From Gordonia hirsuta DSM 44140 = NBRC 16056 (GTDB lineage Bacteria > Actinomycetota > Actinomycetes > Mycobacteriales > Mycobacteriaceae), in contig NZ_BANT01000013.1 of NCBI RefSeq assembly GCF_000333015.1, positions 1-59,668 of the forward strand: a DNA stretch of 59,668 nt, given 5' to 3'. The position numbers and the translations under genes are program-made. Shown here in pieces: positions 45,986 to 56,669 of the stretch. The stretch's first letter is position 1. Each line of letters begins with the position of its first letter. The notes beneath the pieces were generated by a model. It was not told the DNA's origin, ran no database searches, and saw only the letters and a list, made by a program, of their open reading frames with translations.

Positions 45986-46951
45986 ATGGCGACAATTCGG
46001 GAACTTCGTTCACGGATCAAGTCGATCGAGTCGACGAAGAAGATCACCAAGGCGCAGGAGCTGATCGCGACCTCGCGCATCACCAAGGCGCAGGCACGCG
46101 TGGCCGCGGCTCGTCCCTACTCGGACGAGATCACCGAGGTCGTCGCCGTGCTGGGTGAGCGGGCCCATCTGGCCTCGATCCCGCTGCTGAACCCGCGGGA
46201 TAATCCGCGCCGGGTGGCGGTGCTGGTCGTGACCAGTGACAGCGGCCAGTGCGGTGGCTACAACGCCAACGTGCTCAAGGAGACCGAAGAGCTGCTCTCG
46301 CTGCTCCGCTCCGAGGGCAAGGAGCCGGTGGTCTACGTCTTCGGCCGCAAGGGGATCGGCTACTACCGGTTCCGCGACCGCGAGATCGCCGGTGGCTGGT
46401 CCGGGTTCTCTCAGCAGCCGGTCTTCGCCGACGCCGCCCCCGCCACCAGTCATCTGGTGGAGGCATTCCTGGCCGGCAGCGACGGCAGCGTGCCGGCTCC
46501 GGACGGACACGGCGAGGTCGCCGGGTTCGACGAACTGCACATCGTCTACACGCGCTTCGTGTCGATGTTGAGCCAGCAGCCGATCGTGCGCCGTATGGCC
46601 CCGATCGACGTCGAGTTCGAGCTCGAGCAGCTGGACATGGGTCAGGACATGCTCGACAAGACGCCGTCCGCCGGTGGCGTCAGCGCCGAGATCGAGTTCG
46701 AGGGCGACGACGCCACCGCGCTGCTCGACGCCCTGCTGCCCAAGTACGTGGCGGCACGGATCTTCGCCGCGCTGCTGGAGGCGGCCGCGTCGGAGAGCGC
46801 TGCTCGCCGTACCGCCATGAAGGCCGCGACGGACAACGCCAACGAGCTGGAGAAGAACCTGAGCCGACAGGCCAATGCGGCCCGCCAGGCGCAGATCACC
46901 CAGGAAATCAGCGAGATCGTCGGCGGCGTCGAAGCGCTCGCGCACAACTAA
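45986..46951 (+). CDS. atpG: ATP synthase subunit gamma
   Basis: A 321-residue central-stalk subunit. N-terminal [20 protein letters not shown] and C-terminal [22 protein letters not shown] helices frame the Rossmann-like part with [13 protein letters not shown]. It carries an extra acidic/Gly loop ([17 protein letters not shown]) at the position of the actinobacterial gamma loop that touches the c-ring side. It starts two bases after atpA. Confidence 0.96.
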   Translation: MATIRELRSRIKSIESTKKITKAQELIATSRITKAQARVAAARPYSDEITEVVAVLGERAHLASIPLLNPRDNPRRVAVLVVTSDSGQCGGYNANVLKETEELLSLLRSEGKEPVVYVFGRKGIGYYRFRDREIAGGWSGFSQQPVFADAAPATSHLVEAFLAGSDGSVPAPDGHGEVAGFDELHIVYTRFVSMLSQQPIVRRMAPIDVEFELEQLDMGQDMLDKTPSAGGVSAEIEFEGDDATALLDALLPKYVAARIFAALLEAAASESAARRTAMKAATDNANELEKNLSRQANAARQAQITQEISEIVGGVEALAHN

Positions 46952-48421
<1,470 letters not shown>

Positions 48422-48430
48422 TCTGGAGTC

Positions 48431-48805
48431 ATGGCTAAGAGCTTCCGAGTGGATGTCGTCTCGCCGGACAAGATGCTGTACACCGGTGACGCGACGTTCC
48501 TGCGTGCTCAGACCACCGACGGCGAAGTCGGTATCCTCGCCGACCACGCCCCGCTGTTCGCCGAACTGGCGCCCGGCGGGTGCGTGGTGGTGACCCTCGA
48601 GGACGACAGCAAAGTCGCGATCGCGGCACAGGGTGGCTTTCTGTCCATCACCGAGGCCAACGTGAAGGTGCTCGCCGAGTCGGCGCAGCTGGCTGAGGAG
48701 ATCGACATCGAAGCCGAGCGTGCAGCTCTGGAATCGAACGAAGAGGGCTCCGCGGGCTACCTGCAGGCCCGATCCCGGATCCGTGCCTTCGAGGCAGTGA
48801 GCTGA
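48431..48805 (+). CDS. atpC: ATP synthase subunit epsilon
   Basis: A 124-residue subunit. The N-terminal beta barrel (RVDVVSPDKMLYTGDATFL, then GEVGILADHAPLFAEL) is followed by a short C-terminal helix pair. It ends the operon; a terminator follows. Confidence 0.96.
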   Translation: MAKSFRVDVVSPDKMLYTGDATFLRAQTTDGEVGILADHAPLFAELAPGGCVVVTLEDDSKVAIAAQGGFLSITEANVKVLAESAQLAEEIDIEAERAALESNEEGSAGYLQARSRIRAFEAVS

Positions 48806-48833
48806 CGAGATAAGAGCCGAGCATGAACAGCGT

Positions 48834-48875
48834 CGCAGGCCGTCCCGAGAGTCCGGGGCGGCCTGCGGCGTTTTT
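48834..48875 (+). terminator. Intrinsic terminator of the ATP synthase operon
   Basis: A 13-bp stem (48834-48846 with 48855-48867, one T-G pair) and an 8-base loop are followed by GCG and TTTTT (48871-48875). This is the only textbook hairpin plus T-run in the window. Confidence 0.93.
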
Positions 48876-48909
48876 CCGCTCGGGAGACGACTGGATGAAG
48901 GTGAGCTGA

Positions 48910-49364
48910 GTGGCCTGGTGGGGCTGGGTGATCGTGATCGTCCTTGCGGTGGGCGCGTTCCTGCTCGGCGGTCTGGTCTACCGGATCCGGGGGAAGTACG
49001 CAGTGCCGGTACCCCGGTGATCTTTCGTGCCATGCCGGCCGGTACCGACCGCGGCTGGCGTCACGGCTCGGTGCACTACACCGAGCCTTCTCTGGTCTAC
49101 TACCGGCTGACCAGCTTCCGGCCCGGACCCACCGCGGTCCTGTCCCGCCGGTACCTGGAGCTGACGCGACGGCGGGTGCCCGAAGGCACCGAACGCGAGA
49201 TCATGGACCCCGATATGGTGGTCCTGGAACTGCGGGTCAATGAGCCGGGCTCGGCGCCGGCCGACTACGAGATCGCGATGAGTCCGGATCTGGTCACGGC
49301 GCTGCTGTCCTGGCTCGAGTCCCGTGCGCCGCAACGGGCGCGCCGCCCCCGCCGTTCGGCCTGA
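48910..49364 (+). pseudogene. DUF2550 secreted/membrane protein (Rv1312-like) with an apparent frameshift
   Basis: GTG 48910, with AAGG eight bases before it, opens an N-terminal TM (WGWVIVIVLAVGAFLLGGLV) that stops at 49018. The rest of the family homology continues in another frame to 49364: AGTPVIFRAMPAGTDRGWRHG, YYRLTSFRPGP, ALLSWLESRAPQRARRPRR. Adding one G to the run GGGGG at 48989-48993 restores one frame (YRIRGEVRSAGTPVIF) of about 151 residues, the usual size. This may be a sequencing error, a true mutation or a phase-variable tract. DUF2550 follows atpC in Mycobacteriales; its function is unknown. Confidence 0.8.
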
Positions 49365-49385
49365 TCGAGCGGCGCTGCCGCCGGG

Positions 49386-49976
49386 TCACCGGGTGCGATT
49401 GGCTCCGGGAACCCATTTCACGTCCTCGCGGCCGGCCCGCACATTGGCGACGCGGGCGAGGATGAACAGCAGATCCGAGAGCCGGTTGAGGTACTTCGCC
49501 GGAAGCACGTGCGTGTCCTCGGGGTGGGCGTGCACCGCCGCCCACGCGGCCCGTTCTGCCCGCCGCGTCACCACCCGTGCCTGGTGCAACAGAGCGGCCA
49601 GCGGAGTCCCGCCGGGCAGGATGAACGAGTTCAGGGGCTGGAGTTCGGCGCCGAAACGGTCGCACCAGGCCTCCAGCGCATCGATGTAGCCGGCCTCGAT
49701 CCGCAGCGGCGGATATTTGGGGTCGGGGATCACCGGCGTCGACAGATCGGCGCCGGCGTCGAAGATGTCGTTCTGCACGGTGGTGAGCACCTCGGCGATA
49801 TCGGCGGGGACCTCACCCCCGAGTGCCAGCGCCAGGCCGATGGCCGTATTCGCCTCATCGCAGTCGGCATAAGCGACGACGCGGGGGTCGGTCTTGTCGA
49901 CTCGCGAGAAATCCGAGAGACCGGTCGTACCGTCGTCGCCGGTGCGGGTGTAGATCTTCGTCAGGTGAACGGCCAT
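49386..49976 (-). CDS. Cob(I)alamin adenosyltransferase, PduO type
   Basis: A 196-residue protein making adenosylcobalamin. The ATP motif TRTGDDGTTGLSDFSRV, the conserved YADCDEANTAIG, and FILPGGTPLAALLHQARVV with RRAERAAW are all present. It corresponds to Rv1314c. It is divergent from murA with 44 bases between the starts. There is no room for a cobalamin riboswitch. TAGATT 14 bases before the ATG suggests an almost leaderless mRNA. Confidence 0.93.
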   Translation of the reverse strand: MAVHLTKIYTRTGDDGTTGLSDFSRVDKTDPRVVAYADCDEANTAIGLALALGGEVPADIAEVLTTVQNDIFDAGADLSTPVIPDPKYPPLRIEAGYIDALEAWCDRFGAELQPLNSFILPGGTPLAALLHQARVVTRRAERAAWAAVHAHPEDTHVLPAKYLNRLSDLLFILARVANVRAGREDVKWVPGANRTR

Positions 49977-50008
49977 GCCATCTGAATCTACTCCAGATCG
50001 CCATGCCA

Positions 50009-50014
50009 TAAACT
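50009..50014 (+). promoter_or_regulatory. -10 element for a leaderless murA mRNA
   Basis: TAAACT lies exactly at -12 to -7 from GTG 50021, the place of the TANNNT -10 when transcription starts at the first base of the start codon. No ribosome site is present, which fits. Confidence 0.55.
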
Positions 50015-50020
50015 GACGCC

Positions 50021-51277
50021 GTGAGTGATCGCTATTTGGTGACCGGTGGAGCCCGCCTGACCGGTGAAGTGGTTGTCGGCGGCGCCAAGAACAGCGTGCT
50101 GAAGCTGATGGCTGCGGCCCTGCTAGCCGAGGGGCGCACGGTGCTGACGAATGTGCCCGAGATCGCCGACGTCCCGTTGATGGCCGAGGTACTGCGCGGG
50201 CTCGGTGCACAGGTGGCCGTCGACGGCGACACGGTGGTGATCGATTCGCCTGCCGTGCCGGACCACCATGCCGACTTCGACGCGGTCAAGCAGTTCCGGG
50301 CGTCGGTCTGTGTGCTCGGGCCGTTGATGGCGCGGTGCAAACGTGCGGTGGTGGCCCTGCCGGGCGGTGACGCGATCGGCTCGCGTCCGCTGGACATGCA
50401 CCAGTCGGGCCTGCGGGCGCTGGGCGCGCAGAGCAACATCGAACACGGCTGCGTCGTCGCCGAGGCCGACAGACTCATCGGTGCGCCGATCGCCCTGGAG
50501 TTCCCGTCGGTGGGGGCCACCGAGAACATTCTGATGGCGGCGGTCCTGGCCGAGGGGGAGACGACGATCGACAACGCCGCCCGTGAGCCGGAGATCATCG
50601 ATCTGTGCGAGATGCTCAACCAGATGGGAGCCAAGGTCGAGGGCATCGGCAGTTCGATGCTGACGGTGACCGGCGTCGAGCAGCTCTCGCCGACGACCCA
50701 CCATGTGGTCGGCGACCGGATCGTCGCCGGCACCTGGGGCGTGGCCGCGGCGATGACCCGCGGTGACGTGACGGTGCGCGGCATCGATCCCCAGCATCTG
50801 AATCTGGTGCTCAAGAAGCTGGTCGACGCCGGCGCCAAGGTCGAACGGTTCGCCGACGGCTTCCGGGTCCGGCAGGACGAACGGCCCCGGGCGGTCGATA
50901 TCGCGACGCTGCCGTTCCCGGGGTATCCGACGGACCTTCAGCCGATGGCGATCGGTCTGGCTGCGGTCTCCGAAGGGATGTCGTTGATCACCGAGAACGT
51001 CTTCGAGGCGCGGTTCCGGTTCGTCGAAGAGATGATCCGGCTCGGTGCCGACGCCCGGACCGACGGGCACCACGCGGTGGTGCACGGCGTCGAGCAGCTG
51101 TCCAGCGCACCGGTCTGGTCGAGCGACATCCGGGCCGGGGCAGGCCTGGTACTGGCCGGGCTGGTGGCCGACGGCATCACCGAGGTGCACGATATCGAGC
51201 ACATCGACCGCGGCTACCCGCACTTCGAGGAACAGCTGCAGAGCCTGGGCGGCACCATCGAACGTGTCCGGGACTGA
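50021..51277 (+). CDS. murA: UDP-N-acetylglucosamine 1-carboxyvinyltransferase
   Basis: A 418-residue enzyme for the first committed step of peptidoglycan synthesis. [16 protein letters not shown] carries the conserved Lys-Asn. The active-site loop reads [16 protein letters not shown]: residue 117 is Asp where most bacteria have the Cys that fosfomycin alkylates. This substitution is established as the basis of intrinsic fosfomycin resistance in M. tuberculosis. In Mycobacterium the rRNA operon follows murA; here it does not. Confidence 0.96.
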   Translation: MSDRYLVTGGARLTGEVVVGGAKNSVLKLMAAALLAEGRTVLTNVPEIADVPLMAEVLRGLGAQVAVDGDTVVIDSPAVPDHHADFDAVKQFRASVCVLGPLMARCKRAVVALPGGDAIGSRPLDMHQSGLRALGAQSNIEHGCVVAEADRLIGAPIALEFPSVGATENILMAAVLAEGETTIDNAAREPEIIDLCEMLNQMGAKVEGIGSSMLTVTGVEQLSPTTHHVVGDRIVAGTWGVAAAMTRGDVTVRGIDPQHLNLVLKKLVDAGAKVERFADGFRVRQDERPRAVDIATLPFPGYPTDLQPMAIGLAAVSEGMSLITENVFEARFRFVEEMIRLGADARTDGHHAVVHGVEQLSSAPVWSSDIRAGAGLVLAGLVADGITEVHDIEHIDRGYPHFEEQLQSLGGTIERVRD

Positions 51278-51325
51278 CGCGCTGGGCGACCTGTCCGATC
51301 GGCTAGGTTGCGGGCCTGACCGGAC

Positions 51326-51357
51326 GGCCCCTAACCTCGGGTAACAGGTCAGGGGCC
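51326..51357 (+). terminator. Hairpin after murA
   Basis: GGCCCCTAACCT (51326-51337) pairs with AGGTCAGGGGCC (51346-51357) at 11 of 12 positions around an 8-base loop. CTTGT follows. It separates murA from the alcohol dehydrogenase cluster. Confidence 0.75.
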
Positions 51358-51367
51358 CTTGTCGCGG

Positions 51368-51414
51368 GTGTGACCTGAGGAACACGCTGAATGGTGTACG
51401 AGCTACATCACACC
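51368..51414 (+). promoter_or_regulatory. Two inverted repeats upstream of mno, possible regulator sites
   Basis: GTGT-N10-ACAC (51368-51385) and GGTGT-N12-ACACC (51393-51414) lie side by side, ending 23 bases before the mno ATG. The shared GTGT/ACAC arms suggest a dimeric activator such as the LuxR-type response regulator of this cluster. Binding is inference. Confidence 0.45.
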
Positions 51415-51437
51415 GTTTCAGCGAGGAGACTTCCGCG

Positions 51438-52709
51438 ATGGCCATCGAGATGAATCAGATCTGGGACTTCCCGATCAAGGAGTTCCACCCGTTCCCCAAG
51501 GCCAAGCTGGGGGTCGGCGCCCACGACATGATCGGCGTCGAAGCCAAGGATCTGGGCATGACCCGTGTCCTGCTGATGACCACGGGCCTGCGCGGCTCAG
51601 GAATCATCGACGAGCTCAAGGGCAAGATCGAATACCAGGGTGTTGACGTCGTCGTCTTCGACAAGGTCGAGTCGAATCCGAAGGACTACAACGTCATGGA
51701 CGCCGCCGCGGTGTACCAGACCGAGAAGTGCGACGGCATCATCTCCGTGGGCGGCGGATCGAGCCATGACGCGGCCAAGGGTGCGCGCATGGTGATCGCC
51801 CACGACGGCCGCAACATCAACGAGTTCGAAGGGTTCTCGAAGGCCACCAACAAGGAGAACCCGAAGCACATCGCGGTCTCGACCACGGCGGGCACCGGCT
51901 CGGAGACCTCGTGGGCCTATGTCATCACCGACACCTCCGATATGGAGAACCCGCACAAGTGGGTCGCCTTCGACGACACCTGCCTGGTGGATCTGGCCAT
52001 CGATGATCCGCTGCTGTACTACTCGTGCCCCGAGCACTTCACCGCCTTCTGCGGTTTCGATGTGCTCGCGCACTGCTCCGAGCCCTATGTCTCGCGGCTG
52101 GATTTCGCACCGTCGCTGGGCAACGCCAAGTACGCGATCGAGCTGACCACCAAGTACCTGCGGACTGCGACCTACGAGCCGCACAACCTGGAGGCGCGCA
52201 CCGGGATGATGCACGCCCAGTACATCGCCGCGCAGGCGTTCAACTCCGGTGGCCTGGGCCTGATCCACTCGCTGTCGCACGCCTTCAGCGCCTTCTACGA
52301 CAGCCACCACGGCCTCAACAACGCGATCGCGCTGCCGCGGGTGTGGGAGTACAACCTGCCGGCCCGGTACGAGCGCTTCGCCGATATCGCCTCTCTGATG
52401 GGTGTGGACACCTCCCGGATGACGGTGGTGCAGGCCGCCGACGCCGCCGTCGAGGAGGCCATCCGGATATCCAAGGATCTGGGTATCCCGGACAACTTCG
52501 GCCAGCTGAACGTCAACAGCTACGAGAAGAACCGGATGAACACCGGCAAGTACGAGGGACGCGGCCACGGTGTCGACACCTCGGAGGAGCAGATCCGGGC
52601 GATCTCCGAACACATGATGGACGACTGGTGCACCCCGGGTAACCCCCGCACCTGCACCGTGGAGTCGATGATCCCGATGGTCCGGCACGCGATGGTCGAG
52701 ACCTACTGA
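51438..52709 (+). CDS. mno: NDMA-dependent methanol/alcohol dehydrogenase, iron-type ADH family
   Basis: A 423-residue group III alcohol dehydrogenase. The cofactor loop is SVGGGSSHDAAKGA, and the metal ligands are D and H in FCGFDVLAHCSEPYV and two H in HSLSHAFSAFYDSHHG. The start MAIEMNQIWDFPIKEFHPFP is the signature of the Mno/Mdo/ThcE enzymes of Amycolatopsis, Mycobacterium and Rhodococcus. These decamers keep NAD(P)H bound and pass electrons to an external acceptor (NDMA in vitro, mycofactocin in vivo). GAGGAGA nine bases before the ATG predicts strong expression. Substrates may include methanol, ethanol or 1,3-propanediol. Confidence 0.92.
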   Translation: MAIEMNQIWDFPIKEFHPFPKAKLGVGAHDMIGVEAKDLGMTRVLLMTTGLRGSGIIDELKGKIEYQGVDVVVFDKVESNPKDYNVMDAAAVYQTEKCDGIISVGGGSSHDAAKGARMVIAHDGRNINEFEGFSKATNKENPKHIAVSTTAGTGSETSWAYVITDTSDMENPHKWVAFDDTCLVDLAIDDPLLYYSCPEHFTAFCGFDVLAHCSEPYVSRLDFAPSLGNAKYAIELTTKYLRTATYEPHNLEARTGMMHAQYIAAQAFNSGGLGLIHSLSHAFSAFYDSHHGLNNAIALPRVWEYNLPARYERFADIASLMGVDTSRMTVVQAADAAVEEAIRISKDLGIPDNFGQLNVNSYEKNRMNTGKYEGRGHGVDTSEEQIRAISEHMMDDWCTPGNPRTCTVESMIPMVRHAMVETY

Positions 52710-52712
52710 GAC

Positions 52713-52758
52713 CGATCGCCGCCGGGTCCGAGACCGAGTCCGGGCCCGGCGGCGATCG
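52713..52758 (+). terminator. 14-bp hairpin between mno and the MoxR gene
   Basis: CGATCGCCGCCGGG (52713-52726) and its exact complement (52745-52758) enclose an 18-base loop, with no T-run. It starts 3 bases after the mno stop. It could terminate most transcripts or protect the mno mRNA, so that mno is made in excess over the downstream accessory genes. Confidence 0.65.
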
Positions 52759-52793
52759 ACCACCCCGCCGGTCACCCGCGAACTGAGGAAGCG

Positions 52794-53864
52794 ATGAACA
52801 ACCAGACCACAGCCCCGGCGTCCAGTGAGGGCTTCGCCTCCGTGGCAGAGCTCACGGCCGCACTCACCGAGCAGGGCTACCTGATTCAGGACGAGTTGGC
52901 GGTGGTGCTGCACCTGGCCACGGTGCTGGATCGGCCCCTGCTGTTGGAGGGACCGGCCGGGGTGGGCAAGACCGAGTTGGCCAAGGCCCTGGCCGCGGCC
53001 TCGGGCCGCGAGCTGATCCGGCTGCAGTGCTACGAGGGCCTCGACGATGCCCGGGCGCTGTACGAGTGGGATTACGCCCGGCAGCTGCTGCACGTGCAGA
53101 TGCTGCGGGACCGGATCAGTGAGGAACTGGCGTCGTACCAGACGCTCTCGGAGGCCTCCTCGGCGCTGGCCCGGACCGAGGTCGGCGTCTACAGCGAGGA
53201 CTTCCTGGTGCCGCGTCCGCTGCTGGCCGCAATCGTCTCGGCCGAGCCCGTCGTCCTGCTGGTCGACGAGATCGACCGCACCGATGAAGCGATGGAGGCG
53301 GTGATGCTGGAGGTCCTGGCCGAGCGGCAGGTGACGGTGCCGGAGCTGGGCACCTTCACCGCCCGGTCGGCACCATGGGTGATTCTGACGTCCAACGACA
53401 CCCGCGAACTGTCACCGGCCCTGAAACGGCGCTGCCTGCACTTCCAGGTCGACTATCCCGATGCGGAGCGTGAATGCGCGATCGTGGCGGTGCGCGCACC
53501 CGAGGTGGAGGCGACGGTGATCACCGATGTGGTGGAGCTGGCCCGCCGACTGCGAGAGTTGCCGCTGCGCAAGAGCCCGTCGATCGCCGAAGTGATCGAC
53601 GCGGCGCGGGCGGCCGCGCGACTGGCCGACGACGACGCGGATTCGACTGAGACACCGCAGACACAGATCGGTGGCCACAATCCGGCGCTGATGAGTCTGC
53701 TGGTCAAGTTCGGCACCGATTTGGACCAGGCCCGCCGCCGGCTCGGCGCTGAGCTGGCCGATACCGGCGCGACCCCTGTCGCAGTCGACGGCAGCAGCCC
53801 GGGCGGCACGGTCACCGAACGCGCTTTCGGTGCGGGCCGGGCCCGCAGTTCCGCGCGGGGCTGA
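52794..53864 (+). CDS. MoxR-family AAA+ ATPase
   Basis: A 356-residue AAA+ protein. Walker A is EGPAGVGKTELAKALA, Walker B VVLLVDEIDRTDEAMEAVML, sensor 1 VILTSNDTRELSPALKRR. The C-terminal lid is followed by an extra tail of about 60 residues. MoxR proteins work with VWA-domain partners as chaperones that insert cofactors into or mature metal enzymes, including CO and methanol dehydrogenases. The next gene, two bases on, encodes such a partner. The likely client is Mno or the second dehydrogenase. GAGGAA precedes ATG 52794. Confidence 0.9.
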   Translation: MNNQTTAPASSEGFASVAELTAALTEQGYLIQDELAVVLHLATVLDRPLLLEGPAGVGKTELAKALAAASGRELIRLQCYEGLDDARALYEWDYARQLLHVQMLRDRISEELASYQTLSEASSALARTEVGVYSEDFLVPRPLLAAIVSAEPVVLLVDEIDRTDEAMEAVMLEVLAERQVTVPELGTFTARSAPWVILTSNDTRELSPALKRRCLHFQVDYPDAERECAIVAVRAPEVEATVITDVVELARRLRELPLRKSPSIAEVIDAARAAARLADDDADSTETPQTQIGGHNPALMSLLVKFGTDLDQARRRLGAELADTGATPVAVDGSSPGGTVTERAFGAGRARSSARG

Positions 53865-53866
53865 CG

Positions 53867-55420
53867 ATGGTCTCCGTGACCCCGGCACAGTCGCCGCCGG
53901 GTTCGGTGGTGGTCGGGCGCGCGGGCCTGCTGGACCGGATCGCGGTTGAGTTCGGCCGGGCCCTGCGGGTGTTTTCCGTCGCCGCCTCGCCGGCCGAGGT
54001 GATTGAGATCCGCCGGGTCCTGGATCTTGTCGGCGCGAGCGACCCGGACCTGCTCCGCACAGCGCTGCGCGCGGTCAGTGTCAAATACGGTTACGAACGC
54101 GAGGGCTTCGAGCTGGCCTTCGACGTCTTCTTCGCCGGATCGCAGGGCCAGGGCGACCCTGCTGAACTGCCTCGGGTGCGGGGGCTGTTGTCCGGTTTGC
54201 CCGATGAGATCGACTGGGACGAGGAGTTCGAGGGTGGGGGCCGGATGATCGGCGCCGACGAGCACACCGAGGAGATCGGTGACCTGATGATCGACGATCC
54301 CGACGCCCGCGAACGCACCGCCCAGAGCGCACATCGGGAGGAGAACGATTTCACCGTGTCTTCGGGCGCCGAGCAACTGCAGGTGGATACCGATGCCTCG
54401 GCGGTCTCGGGTGGAGTCACCTACACCGTGGAGGTCGACCATGCCGCCGCCGGCCAGGTCGGGGAACTGACCGCCGCGACGACACGGGTGGAAGGCACGA
54501 CGCTGAATCTGACGGATGCGGCAGCCCTGCTGCAAGCATTGGACGCGTCCGACGGCCGCCATGCGTACGGTGTCGACGGCGCCGAAGGCCTGGACGAGCA
54601 GGCGATCGCCGAACTCGAACAGGCACTGCAGCGATTCGTCGCAGCACTGACCGAACGGCTGGCCGGAGCGGCCGCGCTCGCCCCGGAAGGACAAGTCGCG
54701 CACCGGGTCCATCGCGACCAGGCCGACCTGGATCGGGCGTGTCATCGACTCGTACAGCGGATGCGCGGTGCCCCCCGGCGGGTCAGCAGGCTGACCACCG
54801 TGGGACGCCTGGACTTTCGTCGCACGATGCGCGCGGCGGTGGCCACCGACGGCGTGCCCGCACAGTTGTGGCGCCGCCCGGCGGTCCCCGGGCCGGTGCG
54901 GCTCCTGGTGATCGTGGACGTGTCCATCTCCGTTCGTCCGGTCACCGGATTCATCTTGCGCCTGGCGCAGACCCTGCACCGCTTCGGAGACCGCTGCGAG
55001 GTGGTGGCCTTCGTCGACTCGCCGGTACTGGTGACGCCGGCGTTGCGCAGTGCCTCCCCGGACGCGGCGCTGGCCGCCGTCCTGGCCGCCGACGGCCTGG
55101 ACCTGTCGGCGACCAGCGACTACGGCCGCATGTGGCACGAGTTGCTCGACGGATACGGCGACCTGATCAGCCCGCGCACCAGTGTGCTGGTGGTCGGCGA
55201 TGCACGGCACAACGCCTTCGATCCGCGTCCGGATCTGTTCGCCGAGGTCGCCCGCAGAGCGTTCCGGGTCGCGTGGCTGACGCCCGAACCCGAGCGGTAC
55301 TGGCACCAGACCGGCTGTGCTCTGGACGAATACGCGCAACAATGTGCGGGAGTGGTCAGTGCTCGCGACGGGGCCGAGGTCCTGGAGCGGTGCGATGAAC
55401 TGGGTGCGGCCCTGCGGTGA
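53867..55420 (+). CDS. CoxE-type VWA-domain protein
   Basis: A 517-residue protein. The N-terminal half is helical with an acidic middle (about 120-190). The C-terminal VWA domain has the metal site VIVDVSISVRP (DxSxS) and later DLSATSDYGRMW and VLVVGDARHNAF. The layout is that of CoxE, partner of the MoxR-like CoxD in CO-dehydrogenase clusters. It is presumably the substrate-recognising partner of the MoxR ATPase just upstream (2-base gap). Confidence 0.87.
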   Translation: MVSVTPAQSPPGSVVVGRAGLLDRIAVEFGRALRVFSVAASPAEVIEIRRVLDLVGASDPDLLRTALRAVSVKYGYEREGFELAFDVFFAGSQGQGDPAELPRVRGLLSGLPDEIDWDEEFEGGGRMIGADEHTEEIGDLMIDDPDARERTAQSAHREENDFTVSSGAEQLQVDTDASAVSGGVTYTVEVDHAAAGQVGELTAATTRVEGTTLNLTDAAALLQALDASDGRHAYGVDGAEGLDEQAIAELEQALQRFVAALTERLAGAAALAPEGQVAHRVHRDQADLDRACHRLVQRMRGAPRRVSRLTTVGRLDFRRTMRAAVATDGVPAQLWRRPAVPGPVRLLVIVDVSISVRPVTGFILRLAQTLHRFGDRCEVVAFVDSPVLVTPALRSASPDAALAAVLAADGLDLSATSDYGRMWHELLDGYGDLISPRTSVLVVGDARHNAFDPRPDLFAEVARRAFRVAWLTPEPERYWHQTGCALDEYAQQCAGVVSARDGAEVLERCDELGAALR

Positions 55421-55488
55421 GTCACCGACACACCCGCAGGGCAGAACAGATCCCGCTGGGATGAGCGGAACAGGAGGGCCGGACGCCG

Positions 55489-56667
55489 ATGACACCCCGC
55501 GCACGCCGCAGACCCGAACTGGACCGTGTGGTGAAGTTCCACACCCCGGAGATCCTCTTCGGCCCCGGCGCGCTGGACGAGGCGGCCAATGCCGTGGCCG
55601 CATTGGGAATGGACCGTCCCCTGGTGGTCTCGGACCCCCATCTGGCCGTCACACCCTGGTTCGATCGGCTGCTGTCGGACCTGCGTCGTCGAGGGCTGAC
55701 GCCGGCCGAGTTCCTGGACGTCAGCCCTAACCCCCGCGCCGGTGAAGTGGCCCTCGGGCGTGAGGCGTACGGACGGCATCGCGCCGATGGTCTGGTGGCG
55801 CTCGGCGGGGGTTCGGTGATCGATACCGCCAAAGGCATCGCGGTGGTCGCGGCCAACGGCGGCCACATCCTCGAATACGAGGGGATCGACAAGGCCGAGC
55901 GCGCGCTTCCGCCGGTGGTGGCGATCCCGTCGACCGCGGGCAGCGGGGCTGACGTCTCCCAGTTCTGCATCATCAACGACGCCGAGCGCCGCACCAAGGT
56001 CACGATCGTCGGGCGAACACTGGTCCCCAATGTCGCCGTGGTCGATCCGGTCCTGGTCAGCACGGCGCCGTCGGCGGTGATTGCTCAGGCAGGGATGGAC
56101 GCGCTGACACACTGCGTGGAAGCGTTCGTCTCCCTGGCTCGCGGACGGCTCACCGATGCGCTCGCCGTGGAATCGTTGACCGGCCTGTGGCACAACCTCG
56201 AACAGCTGGTGAACGATCCGGCCGATGCGCAGGCCGCCGCCGAGATGTCCCTGGCGTCGCTGCGGGCAGGTATGGCCTTCACCAACGCGATTCTGGGCGC
56301 CACCCATGCGATGAGCCACCCGGTCGGCGGCTACTGCGATGCCCCGCACGGCACGATCAACGCGGTGCTTCTGCCGCATGTGATCCGCTACAACGCAGTC
56401 ACCTGTGCCGCCGATTTCGCCGAACTCGCCGACGCCATCGGGCTCGCCTCCGGCGGCAGCGAACGATCCGTCGCCGACCGGCTGGCCGCCGAGATCGCCG
56501 ATCTGGGCCAGCGCGTCGGGATGCCCGAGACCCTGACCCCGCTCGGGGTACGGCCCGACGACCTGGATCTGCTCACCGAGCGGGCGATGGCCGATTCGTG
56601 CATGCTGACCAATCCTCGCCGGCCCGAGGCCCAGGCCATTCACGGCGTGTATCGGCAGGCGCTCTAG
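55489..56667 (+). CDS. Iron-containing alcohol dehydrogenase, second paralogue (ErcA-like)
   Basis: A 392-residue group III alcohol dehydrogenase, distinct from Mno. The cofactor loop is LGGGSVIDTAKGIAV. Metal ligands lie in GMDALTHCVEAFVS and HAMSHPVGGYCDAPHG, so the site is intact. PSTAGSGADVSQFCII is the phosphate/nicotinamide strand. It lies two bases before the histidine kinase. In Pseudomonas an iron-ADH (ErcA) next to sensor kinases is needed for regulation of ethanol oxidation, so this one may have a sensory rather than a bulk metabolic role. AGGAGGG lies about 12 bases before the ATG. Confidence 0.88.
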   Translation: MTPRARRRPELDRVVKFHTPEILFGPGALDEAANAVAALGMDRPLVVSDPHLAVTPWFDRLLSDLRRRGLTPAEFLDVSPNPRAGEVALGREAYGRHRADGLVALGGGSVIDTAKGIAVVAANGGHILEYEGIDKAERALPPVVAIPSTAGSGADVSQFCIINDAERRTKVTIVGRTLVPNVAVVDPVLVSTAPSAVIAQAGMDALTHCVEAFVSLARGRLTDALAVESLTGLWHNLEQLVNDPADAQAAAEMSLASLRAGMAFTNAILGATHAMSHPVGGYCDAPHGTINAVLLPHVIRYNAVTCAADFAELADAIGLASGGSERSVADRLAAEIADLGQRVGMPETLTPLGVRPDDLDLLTERAMADSCMLTNPRRPEAQAIHGVYRQAL

Positions 56668-56669
56668 CG

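Noticed and set aside
49977..50020. Cobalamin riboswitch before the PduO adenosyltransferase
   Set aside because: The divergent gap is only 44 bases, too short for a B12 riboswitch.
51278..51437. rRNA operon expected after murA by mycobacterial synteny
   Set aside because: No 16S-like sequence; only a terminator and the mno promoter region are found.
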